The notes beneath the pieces are model-generated. The model had not been told where the DNA came from. It saw only the letters and a program-made list of their open reading frames with translations, and ran no database searches. From Anaerocolumna sp. AGMB13020 (GTDB lineage: Bacteria > Bacillota > Clostridia > Lachnospirales > Lachnospiraceae), in contig NZ_CP136910.1 of NCBI RefSeq assembly GCF_033100115.1, forward strand, positions 3,124,001-3,188,000: DNA of 64,000 bases. The letters run 5' to 3'. The position numbers and the translations under genes are program-made. Positions within the stretch are counted from its first letter, which is position 1. Each line of letters opens with the position of its first letter. Shown here one piece after another: positions 24,832 to 33,093 of the stretch.

Positions 24832-26289
24832 ATGGGAAAAGAGAACCTTACCCTGCTTACTGACTTTTATGAGCTGACCATGATGCAGGGGTACTACAAG
24901 AACGGAGCCAACGAAACAGTTATATTTGATGTATTCTACCGAAACAATCCCTCCGGCAGCGGATATGCAGTTTGTGCCGGACTGGAGCAGGTTATTGATT
25001 ATATTAATAACATCTGTTTTACCGACGAAGATATCGTATATTTAAGAAGCCTTAATATGTTTGGGGAGGATTTCCTGGAGTATCTGAGAGGTTTTCGTTT
25101 TACCGGAGATATCTATGCTGTTGAAGAAGGTACCGTAGTATTCCCAATGGAACCTTTGCTTAAGATAATTGCACCAATAATGGAGGCTCAATTAATTGAG
25201 ACTGCCATACTAAACATTGTAAACCATCAAAGCCTTATAGCTACCAAGGCTTCCAGGGTCTGTTATGCTGCCAAGGGTGAACCCGTGATGGAATTCGGCT
25301 TAAGAAGAGCCCAGGGACCTGATGCGGGAGTCTATGGAGCAAGAGCCGCAGTAATCGGCGGATGTGTCGGCACCAGTAATGTACTGACGGCCAGGATGTT
25401 CGATGTGCCTGCTCTTGGAACCCATGCCCATAGCTGGATTATGAGCTTTGAGGATGAAATATCTGCTTTTCGTGAATATGCCAAGCTTTATCCGCAGAAC
25501 ACAACACTTCTGGTAGATACCTATGATACCTTGAGATCAGGAATGCCAAATGCCATACAGGTCTTTAAGGAATTAAGGGAAGCCGGTATTATGCCTGAGA
25601 AGTACGGCATCCGCTTAGACAGCGGTGACTTAGCTTATCTGTCCAAAAAGGCCAGAAAGATGTTAAATGAGGAAGGCTTTCAGGATGCTGTTATTGTTGC
25701 CTCCAGTGATTTGGATGAATACCTGATTGATTCCCTTAAGACCCAGGGAGCTGCCATTAATTCCTGGGGTGTAGGTACTAACCTGATTACCTCAAAGGAT
25801 TGTCCTGCTTTCGGCGGTGTGTATAAACTTGCTGCCATTAAGAAGGGGGATAAATTTATACCAAAGATTAAATTGTCGGAAAATCAATGGAAGATAACAA
25901 ATCCCGGCAATAAAACCATATATCGAGTTTATGACAAAGAAAACGGTAAGATCAAAGCAGATTTAATTGCCATGGCTGATGAAGTTTACAAAGAAGAATA
26001 TCCATTAAAGCTTTTTGATCCAATGGCTACCTGGAAAAAGACATATCTAAAAGGTGGCAGTTATACTTTAAGAGAGCTGCTGGTACCGGTATTTAAAGAT
26101 GGAAAATGTGTATATGAATCACCAAGTGTTATGGACATCAGGGCTTACTGCCAGAAGGAGCTTAATACTCTATGGGACGAGACCAGAAGACTAATTAATC
26201 CTCATGAAGTTTACATCGATTTATCCAATGATTTATACCAGTTAAAGCATTCGCTTTTAGACAGTATCAATATAACAGGCAATAATTAA
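24832..26289 (+). CDS. pncB: Nicotinate phosphoribosyltransferase
   Basis: About 485 residues of the NAD salvage enzyme that joins nicotinate and PRPP with ATP use. Motifs are TDFYELTMMQGYYKNG at the start, EFGLRRAQGPDAGVYGARAAVIGG, LGTHAHSWIMSFEDE, IRLDSGDLAYLSKKARKML, and INSWGVGTNLITSKDCPAFGGVYKL. The ATG at 24832 follows AAGAAGGAAT; a frame running back to 24766 would add 22 unconserved residues. It has its own promoter and may be co-transcribed with the carboxypeptidase gene 41 bases downstream. Confidence 0.95.
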   Translation: MGKENLTLLTDFYELTMMQGYYKNGANETVIFDVFYRNNPSGSGYAVCAGLEQVIDYINNICFTDEDIVYLRSLNMFGEDFLEYLRGFRFTGDIYAVEEGTVVFPMEPLLKIIAPIMEAQLIETAILNIVNHQSLIATKASRVCYAAKGEPVMEFGLRRAQGPDAGVYGARAAVIGGCVGTSNVLTARMFDVPALGTHAHSWIMSFEDEISAFREYAKLYPQNTTLLVDTYDTLRSGMPNAIQVFKELREAGIMPEKYGIRLDSGDLAYLSKKARKMLNEEGFQDAVIVASSDLDEYLIDSLKTQGAAINSWGVGTNLITSKDCPAFGGVYKLAAIKKGDKFIPKIKLSENQWKITNPGNKTIYRVYDKENGKIKADLIAMADEVYKEEYPLKLFDPMATWKKTYLKGGSYTLRELLVPVFKDGKCVYESPSVMDIRAYCQKELNTLWDETRRLINPHEVYIDLSNDLYQLKHSLLDSINITGNN

Positions 26290-26330
26290 GGAGTCTAAAT
26301 CTCCTTTAGGAAGTACAGTACGGAGAGAGT

Positions 26331-27539
26331 ATGCAAAACAGAAGGAAAAAAGCCAGAAGAATGAAATTAATAAGAAGAATTTTACTTGTGGGACTGCCAA
26401 TGGTTGTAGTTGGCAGCATGGGTTATTTTTCCTTAAAACAATTATTAGGTGCCAGTGAATCCACTGCCTCCAGCCAGTTTTATAACAACCCGTCCTATCA
26501 GGAGGAGGCTTCTGAGGACGAAGATCATAATAACAGTGTACCAGGGGAGGAAGCATCCGTGGATACAGGCGATTTTGAAGAGGAAATCACAAACAACGAT
26601 AATGTAACACTGGATACGACACCAGAGAGTATAACGGTTATAGTAAATAAGGAGCTCAGGTTACCGTCTGATTATATTCCCTCAGATCTTTCAGTACCTG
26701 ATGTGGACTTTTCCATAACCTATTATGACGAGAAGAAGCTTATGAGGAAAGAGGCCGGAGAGGCTTTAAAGAAGCTCTTTGACGGCGCAGAGGACAAGGG
26801 TTATATCCTTTGCGGGGTATCTGCCTACCGCTCTTATGACAGGCAATACCAGATCTTTACCAATAACGTTAAGACCCAGGGGATGGATCATACCACCAAA
26901 TACTCTGCCATACCAGGTTACAGTGAGCACCAGACCGGACTTGCAATAGATATTTCAACCAAGTCTGTAAACTACAGACTGGATGCCTCCTTTGGAGAGA
27001 CTCCGGAATATGAATGGCTAAAGGCAAATGCCCATCTTTATGGCTTTATCATACGTTATCCCGATGATAAGACTGCCATGACCGGTTATTCCTTTGAACC
27101 CTGGCATATACGTTATGTGGGAAAAGCTTTGGCGAAATACCTTTACGAGAAAAATATGTGTCTGGAGGAGTATTACAAATTTACGCCAAGTGAAGATTAC
27201 AGTCAGGCTATAAGTTATGATAATTTGGAGGAATACGGTATTAACCCGGATGATGTGAAGGTTCCTACCAGAATCCCTACCAAGAAGCCGACACCGACTC
27301 CTACTCAGACACCGACACCAACAGAGGAGCCCACAGATACACCGGAACCGACACCAACACCTACCAAGAAGCCGGCGAAACCAACAAAGGAACCGACCCA
27401 GACGCCGGAACCGACGGAGGAAGTGACGGTAACACCGGAGATTACGCCCACTGATACTGTAACGGTGACACCTACGGGAGAAGTAATAACACCTACCCAG
27501 GAACCCGGCACAGAGGATGGAACAGAAATAATACCCTGA
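26331..27539 (+). CDS. VanY-type D-Ala-D-Ala carboxypeptidase with Pro/Thr-rich tail
   Basis: A 402-residue M15B metallopeptidase. A basic start and one membrane helix (about 16-38) anchor it; an acidic linker runs to about 95. The catalytic domain has SAYRSYDRQYQIF, the zinc motif SEHQTGLAIDIS (SxHxxGxAxD) near 197, and FEPWHIRYVG near 255 with the last zinc His. It would trim the terminal D-Ala of wall peptides. The last 90 residues are a Pro/Thr/Glu repeat (TPTP and KKPTPT-like units), as in wall-spanning or glycosylated stalks. The nucleotide repeats there (ACACCGAC-like) simply encode it. A perfect terminator follows. Confidence 0.93.
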   Translation: MQNRRKKARRMKLIRRILLVGLPMVVVGSMGYFSLKQLLGASESTASSQFYNNPSYQEEASEDEDHNNSVPGEEASVDTGDFEEEITNNDNVTLDTTPESITVIVNKELRLPSDYIPSDLSVPDVDFSITYYDEKKLMRKEAGEALKKLFDGAEDKGYILCGVSAYRSYDRQYQIFTNNVKTQGMDHTTKYSAIPGYSEHQTGLAIDISTKSVNYRLDASFGETPEYEWLKANAHLYGFIIRYPDDKTAMTGYSFEPWHIRYVGKALAKYLYEKNMCLEEYYKFTPSEDYSQAISYDNLEEYGINPDDVKVPTRIPTKKPTPTPTQTPTPTEEPTDTPEPTPTPTKKPAKPTKEPTQTPEPTEEVTVTPEITPTDTVTVTPTGEVITPTQEPGTEDGTEIIP

Positions 27540-27581
27540 TTTTACATAGAAAAGGGATGAAATGAAGTATATTAATAGAAT

Positions 27582-27630
27582 AGGACTGTTTCCTGCTGTG
27601 ACAAACAGGAAACAGTCCTGTTTGTATTTG
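27582..27630 (+). terminator. Terminator after the carboxypeptidase gene
   Basis: AGGACTGTTTCCTG and CAGGAAACAGTCCT pair perfectly over 14 bases around a 10-base loop and are followed by GTTTGTATTT. Confidence 0.9.
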
Positions 27631-27706
27631 CTGCTATAGGGAGAACAGTTAGAGAGTATAACGGCCACCCTTTCTTTACTTAGGGTAGGTGCTGATAAAA
27701 AAGGAA

Positions 27707-27735
27707 TTGACAATTAAAAACTTTTATACTATCAT
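27707..27735 (+). promoter_or_regulatory. Promoter of the ileS T-box leader
   Basis: TTGACA (27707-27712), 17 bases, then TATCAT (27730-27735). It stands just before the T-box leader. Confidence 0.65.
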
Positions 27736-27741
27736 TATAAA

Positions 27742-28030
27742 TTAGATAAATTATATAAATACTCAAAAACTGTGACGGAGAGAGTAGAAGTCAGGCAAAC
27801 GTTAAAGCGAGCCGGGGAGAGTGTAAGCCCGGTACCAGTAGCGGATTTTCGAAAATCACTCCCAAGTTGCAAGCTGAAGACCTTTCAGGTTCGTAAGCTG
27901 AGCCGGTATCTGCCGTTATACAGATAGCATATCATGTTCCTTTTCTGGAAATGCTTTAAGAGGAAACGTATGTAAATAGGTGGTATAATGAAGCCCAAAT
28001 GCTCTCATCCTGTTTATGGATGAGGGCTTT
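27742..28030 (+). promoter_or_regulatory. T-box leader controlling ileS
   Basis: A leader of about 290 bases between promoter and ileS. Its stem I region begins with GACGGAGAGAGTAGAAGTCAG, holding the AGTA-type element; ATC at 27855-27857 is a plausible isoleucine specifier codon. The T-box core appears as AGGTGGTATAATG at 27978-27990, a variant of AGGTGGTACCGCG. A terminator follows: AGCCC and TCTCATCC pair with GGATGAGGGCT, then TTTTTA. Uncharged tRNA-Ile would pair with the T-box and prevent termination. The overall call is firm; the exact specifier position is an inference from position only. Confidence 0.85.
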
Positions 28031-28181
28031 TTATATAGCAGGAAATAATATCCTGGTTAACGGATACGATTTCCTGATGCATATAAGATTTGCGGGCGGT
28101 TTCAAAGGAAATCTTCATGAGTGTAAAATGATAGGTTATATGTCTGTTATACAGGCGTTAGATAAGTAAGGAGGATATCAC

Positions 28182-31100
28182 ATGTATGATAAGGTGTCTA
28201 CGAATCTGAACTTTGTAGAGCGTGAAAAAGAAGTACTGAAATTCTGGAAAAATGAAAAAGTATTTGAAAAGACCATTGAAGAAAGAAAAAACGGAAAGCC
28301 CTATACCTTTTATGACGGACCGCCCACTGCCAATGGAAAACCCCACATCGGCCACGTGCTGACCAGGGTTATTAAGGATATCATACCCAGATACCGTACC
28401 ATGAAAGGCTACAATGTACTAAGGAAAGCCGGCTGGGATACCCATGGTCTTCCAGTGGAGTTAGAGGTTGAGAAGAAACTGGGTCTTGACGGGAAAGAGC
28501 AGATAGAAGAATATGGTCTGGATCCCTTTATTCACGAATGCAAGGAAAGTGTATGGAAATACAAAGGAATGTGGGAGGATTTCTCTGAGACCGTTGGTTA
28601 CTGGGTTGACATGGAGGAGCCCTATGTTACCTATGACAATAATTTTATTGAGTCTGAATGGTGGGCATTAAAACAGATCTGGGAGAAAGGCCTGTTATAC
28701 AAAGGCTTTAAAATCGTACCTTACTGCCCAAGATGTGGAACTCCTCTCTCCAGTAACGAAGTGGCAATGGGTTACAAAGATGTAAAAGAGAAATCCGCTA
28801 TCGCTAAGTTCAAGGTGAAAGGAACAGAAAATGAATATATCCTTGCCTGGACCACCACCCCCTGGACCCTGCCCTCAAACGTTGCGCTCTGCGTAAATCC
28901 TGTTGAGACTTACGTAAAAGCCGCAGTTCAGATAAACGCCAAAGGTGATATTATCAAAGAGGACAGTGAAGATAAGACTTCTGTAAGAACAGAGAAATAT
29001 ATCCTTGCGGAAGCCCTGCTTTCTGTAATTGACGGAAAATATACCATTGAAGAAACCTATGTAGGAACAGACCTTGAATATAAAGAGTATGAACCTTTAT
29101 TCGATTATGTGGAGCCGGATAAGAAAGCCTATTTCGTTACCTGTGATACTTATGTTACTTTATCAGACGGTACCGGTGTCGTTCATATCGCACCTGCTTT
29201 CGGTGAAGACGATGCCAATGTAGGTCGCAGATATGATCTGCCTTTTGTACAGTTAGTTGACGGTAAAGGTGAGATGAAACCTGAGGTTACAGACTTTGCA
29301 GGGGTTTTCTGCAAAAATGCAGATGAGGGAATCATCAAACTCTTAGCCTCTAAAAACCTTTTATTCAAGACTTTAAAATTTGAGCACAGCTACCCTCACT
29401 GCTGGCGTTGTGATACACCTCTTATCTATTATGCAAGAGATTCCTGGTTTATCAAGATGACGGAGGTAAAAGATCAGTTAGTAGCCAATAACAACACAAT
29501 AAACTGGATGCCTGAGAGTATCGGACAGGGAAGATTCGGCGATTGGATCAAGAATGTTCAGGACTGGGGAATCAGCCGTGACCGTTATTGGGGTACACCT
29601 CTTAATATCTGGGAGTGCGAAGACGGACACCGTCATGCTATCGGAAGTATTGAAGAGCTGAAATCCATGTCAGATAACTGCCCGGATAATATCGAGCTTC
29701 ACAGACCATTTATTGATGCCGTAACCATTAAGTGTCCGGAGTGCGGAAAAGAAATGAAACGTGTGAAACCCGTTATCGACTGCTGGTTCGATTCAGGTGC
29801 CATGCCTTTTGCCCAATGGCATTATCCTTTTGAGAATAAGGAGATGTTTGATAAGAACTTCCCCGCAGACTTTATCAGTGAGGCGGTGGATCAGACCAGA
29901 GGCTGGTTCTATTCCCTCCTTGCCATTTCAACACTTATATTTGAAAAATCTCCTTATAAGAATGTAATTGTTTTAGGACATGTACAGGATGAGAACGGTC
30001 AGAAGATGTCTAAGTCCAAGGGAAATGCAGTGGATCCTTTTGATACGCTTTCAGAACATGGAGCAGATGCAGTACGCTGGTATTTCTATATCAACAGTGC
30101 CTTATGGCTGCCTAACCGTTTCCATAGCAGTGCGGTTACGGAGGGGCAGAGAAAATTCATGGGAACCTTCTGGAATACCTATGCTTTCTTTGTTCTGTAT
30201 GCTAATATCGATGAATTTGATGCAACGAAATATACCCTGGATTACGATAAGCTCTCTGTTATGGACAAATGGCTCTTATCCAAATTAAACACTTTGGTTA
30301 AGACCGTTGACAATCATCTGGAGAACTACCGTATAACAGAGGCGGCAAGACTCTTAGACAGTTTCGTGGATGAGATGAGCAACTGGTATGTAAGAAGAAG
30401 CAGAGAACGCTTCTGGGCTAAGGGAATGGAGCAGGATAAGATCAATGCTTACATGACGCTGTATACCACACTGGTTACTCTGGCGAAGGTATCTGCTCCT
30501 TTCATTCCCTATATGACAGAAGATATCTACCGCAACCTGGTAGTTAAGCTTGACGAATCTGCACCAGAGAGCATTCACCTTTGTGAATTCCCGGGCTTTG
30601 TGGAGGAGTATATAGACAAAGACCTTGAAAAGAACATGGAAGCAGTTCTTGATATTGTAGTTCTTGGTCGTGCCTGCCGTAACACTGCAAATATCAAAAA
30701 CAGACAGCCCATTGGTACCATGTATGTAAAAGCTGACTATACGCTTACACCTTTCTATCTGGAAATCATAGAAGAAGAGTTAAATGTAAAACAGGTCGTA
30801 TTTACCGGGGATGTTAGGAACTTCACTTCCTATAGCTTTAAACCTCAGCTAAAGACTTTAGGACCGAAATTCGGTAAGCAGATTGGTGCAATCAGAACCC
30901 TGCTGTCTGGATTGAATGGCAATGCAGCAATGGATGAACTAAATGCTACCGGAAAACTTAAGATTACCTTGGAAGGTGCAGAGGCAGTACTTGAGAAAGA
31001 AGATCTTCTCATTGAGGCAGCACAGACCGAAGGATTTGTATCGGATTCCGATAAAGGGATAACAGTAGTGCTGGAAACAAGCCTTTCACCTGAACTTATT

Positions 31101-31352
31101 GAGGAAGGTTTCGTAAGGGAAATCATCAGTAAGATCCAGACTATGAGAAAAGATGCCGGTTTTGAAGTGATGGATCACATTGAAGTATACCAGGAAGGGA
31201 ATGACGTTATTAAGGGAATCTTCGAAAGAAATATCGAAGAAATCAAAGCGGAAGTCCTTGCAAAAGAAATTATTCTGGGTGAAGTAAAAGGCTTTACCAA
31301 AGAATGGAGTATCAACGGAGAGAATGTGGTGCTTGGAGTTGTCAAAAAGTAA
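28182..31352 (+). CDS. ileS: Isoleucyl-tRNA synthetase
   Basis: A 1056-residue class I synthetase charging tRNA-Ile. It has PHIGH near 54-58, the editing domain with AWTTTPWTLPSN near 225, KMSKSKGNAVDP near 606, and the C-terminal anticodon-binding domain. CPRCGTPLSS and CWRCDTPLIYY are the zinc-like pairs. The length and extended C-terminus, without the last Cys-rich zinc finger of the short bacterial type, fit the eukaryote-like IleRS2 form that is usually mupirocin-resistant (inference). AAGGAGGATATC precedes the ATG. Expression is under the T-box upstream. Confidence 0.97.
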   Translation: MYDKVSTNLNFVEREKEVLKFWKNEKVFEKTIEERKNGKPYTFYDGPPTANGKPHIGHVLTRVIKDIIPRYRTMKGYNVLRKAGWDTHGLPVELEVEKKLGLDGKEQIEEYGLDPFIHECKESVWKYKGMWEDFSETVGYWVDMEEPYVTYDNNFIESEWWALKQIWEKGLLYKGFKIVPYCPRCGTPLSSNEVAMGYKDVKEKSAIAKFKVKGTENEYILAWTTTPWTLPSNVALCVNPVETYVKAAVQINAKGDIIKEDSEDKTSVRTEKYILAEALLSVIDGKYTIEETYVGTDLEYKEYEPLFDYVEPDKKAYFVTCDTYVTLSDGTGVVHIAPAFGEDDANVGRRYDLPFVQLVDGKGEMKPEVTDFAGVFCKNADEGIIKLLASKNLLFKTLKFEHSYPHCWRCDTPLIYYARDSWFIKMTEVKDQLVANNNTINWMPESIGQGRFGDWIKNVQDWGISRDRYWGTPLNIWECEDGHRHAIGSIEELKSMSDNCPDNIELHRPFIDAVTIKCPECGKEMKRVKPVIDCWFDSGAMPFAQWHYPFENKEMFDKNFPADFISEAVDQTRGWFYSLLAISTLIFEKSPYKNVIVLGHVQDENGQKMSKSKGNAVDPFDTLSEHGADAVRWYFYINSALWLPNRFHSSAVTEGQRKFMGTFWNTYAFFVLYANIDEFDATKYTLDYDKLSVMDKWLLSKLNTLVKTVDNHLENYRITEAARLLDSFVDEMSNWYVRRSRERFWAKGMEQDKINAYMTLYTTLVTLAKVSAPFIPYMTEDIYRNLVVKLDESAPESIHLCEFPGFVEEYIDKDLEKNMEAVLDIVVLGRACRNTANIKNRQPIGTMYVKADYTLTPFYLEIIEEELNVKQVVFTGDVRNFTSYSFKPQLKTLGPKFGKQIGAIRTLLSGLNGNAAMDELNATGKLKITLEGAEAVLEKEDLLIEAAQTEGFVSDSDKGITVVLETSLSPELIEEGFVREIISKIQTMRKDAGFEVMDHIEVYQEGNDVIKGIFERNIEEIKAEVLAKEIILGEVKGFTKEWSINGENVVLGVVKK

Positions 31353-31403
31353 ACATTTCAACCATTGAGATAATGCATCCGGAAAAATAAATCAATACAT
31401 TAG

Positions 31404-31443
31404 AAAAGGACGGCTGGAAATAATCGATTCCAGCCATCCTTTT
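31404..31443. terminator. Bidirectional terminator between ileS and the next gene
   Basis: AAAAGGACGGCTGGAA and TTCCAGCCATCCTTTT pair with one mismatch around TAATCGA. A and T runs flank both sides, fitting the convergent genes. Confidence 0.85.
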
Positions 31444-31460
31444 CTTACTTTGCGTATGCT

Positions 31461-32618
31461 TTACTCATATGTCTCATTTGTTGTTTCAGTTTCAGCAGAA
31501 GCGCTTTCTTTGTGCTCTTCAGCCATTCTCAGGAAGCCCTGATAATCCTTATTGAACATTTTCATAAGTTCATCAGAATATCCTGCAATCACAGAAAGTT
31601 TCTCCGCTAAGGTCTGTATAACGGAGGTTGCTTCGTCTTCTTTCTTAAAATTAATGGTTGCAGGTGTCTTGCTATTCTTAAAATACATAACCACCTGATA
31701 GGATTTGCCTGTGGTGATAAAATAATACTTATGTTTGGTTACTTTTAAGTGGGCCCAAATCATATCCTTTGTAGAGGAAAGAGTCAGAGCCGTATTATTT
31801 TTACCAAGTACATATTCAGGTGTAATAAGGCCTGCGTATGCATATGACTTTTCATCACTCTTATAGAGATATGTACCTTTTACAATGGATTGCTCCAGCG
31901 CATGTTCTATGGATTCTGCATCTCCCATTTTATTGAGTGACTTATAGAATTTAGAGGATTTGTAATTATTCTTAACCAGTATATTACGAATCAATATTCC
32001 AAGTGATACCAGGAACAAGATTGTGATTCCACCAAAGATCATTTGATCGTTCGTGCGGCCACTATCTGTTATTGTAATACAGATTTCAGGAACATAATCT
32101 TTTACAAAAGAAGCCTCTTCACCAAAAGATTCACTTATGGTATTGATAAGCTCATCATAAGCATCCTTATGATAGTCATCGGTGTCACTGAAATCAGCAT
32201 TCTCAAGGCCCTCAAGCAAAGCTACCGTATTAACGGAACTTAATTCTTCATCGGTCATATCCAGGTACTCTTTTGGGAGCAGTGCAAGGATATAGCCGTC
32301 ATCATAAGCGATCATACCATACACCTGATCCAGCTTCTCTTCACCGGTCTTAACACCATTTACAGTGTTATAGGTGTAAATTGCATAATCCAGAAAATAA
32401 ATATCTGCATCCTTTAATTGAATGTATGCTTTTTTATCTTCATATAACTTCTGTATACTTTCAACGTTTGTTCCGGTTTCCAGAGTGGTAAATAAGGTAC
32501 TGATCTTATCCTTAAAGCTGAAAAACCCGAAGGCAAATATAGCAATACAAGCTATAATAATTACAAGGGTATTTACCCCACTTTTTTTAATGACCTTCTT
32601 TAGATAATTTTCTTCCAT
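31461..32618 (-). CDS. Two-helix membrane protein of unknown function
   Basis: A 385-residue protein with a transmembrane helix near 16-35 and another near 192-212. The segment between (about 36-190) is likely outside the cell, and is acidic with many Asp, Glu and Tyr (QLKDADIYFLDYAIYTYN, GEEKLDQVYGMIAYDDGYILALLPKEY). The C-terminal part (about 215-365) is cytoplasmic and contains a beta-rich, PH-like region (KGTYLYKSDEKSYAYAGLITPEYVLGKNN, DMIWAHLKVTKHKYYFITTGKSYQVVMYFKN). Similar proteins occur in Lachnospiraceae without known function; I assign none. The ATG at 32618 follows AGGAAGGATGGGTTAACC. Confidence 0.7.
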   Translation of the reverse strand: MEENYLKKVIKKSGVNTLVIIIACIAIFAFGFFSFKDKISTLFTTLETGTNVESIQKLYEDKKAYIQLKDADIYFLDYAIYTYNTVNGVKTGEEKLDQVYGMIAYDDGYILALLPKEYLDMTDEELSSVNTVALLEGLENADFSDTDDYHKDAYDELINTISESFGEEASFVKDYVPEICITITDSGRTNDQMIFGGITILFLVSLGILIRNILVKNNYKSSKFYKSLNKMGDAESIEHALEQSIVKGTYLYKSDEKSYAYAGLITPEYVLGKNNTALTLSSTKDMIWAHLKVTKHKYYFITTGKSYQVVMYFKNSKTPATINFKKEDEATSVIQTLAEKLSVIAGYSDELMKMFNKDYQGFLRMAEEHKESASAETETTNETYE

Positions 32619-33093
32619 GGTTAACCCATCCTTCCTTTTATTCTGACTAAAGCTGACTATACGCCCCTCCAGTATAACACATATATTCCTATTAAGTCCC
32701 GTGTTTTTTCTAGTAAAATATTACTACCCATTGAGCAGGCGGTTTCCGCAGATAAGAAAAAATGTGTTTTGTGTTAGATATGAAACAATCAAATAAAGCA
32801 ATTTAAGTATTTAAGAAAATAATATGGTTACAATACATACAGATTAATTTATTGGAAATTTCTATAAAAGTTTTCCCTTGTGTACATGGTAATGCATAAT
32901 ATATAATGTGAATATCTAATCCGGCTGAACTTACATTTATTCTTATGGAACTCCTTCTTTGTGGGAGATTGACAATTGGTCAAAATATGTAATTTCAGCT
33001 GAACTTATATATTCACGAGTTGATACAATACGAAGGAGAAAGGGTCCATTCCCGGTTTCACCAGTAAAACAGGTGTAACAGATAGGAGGCAAT
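32619..33093 (+). promoter_or_regulatory. Upstream region of glgP with palindrome and repeats
   Basis: A 475-base AT-rich stretch. TTGACAATTGGTCAA at 32969-32983 is an inverted repeat TTGAC-N5-GTCAA. GCTGAACTTA occurs at 32924-32933 and 32998-33007, 74 bases apart. No -10 matches the TTGACA at consensus spacing, so the palindrome is a better operator than promoter candidate. GGAGG stands before the glgP ATG. No further gene is seen. Confidence 0.4.

Noticed and set aside
27270..27520. Many short repeats of ACACCGAC/CCAACACC type that look like a satellite or CRISPR-like array.
   Set aside because: They are in frame within the carboxypeptidase gene and encode its Pro/Thr-rich tail; spacing is irregular and there are no spacers.
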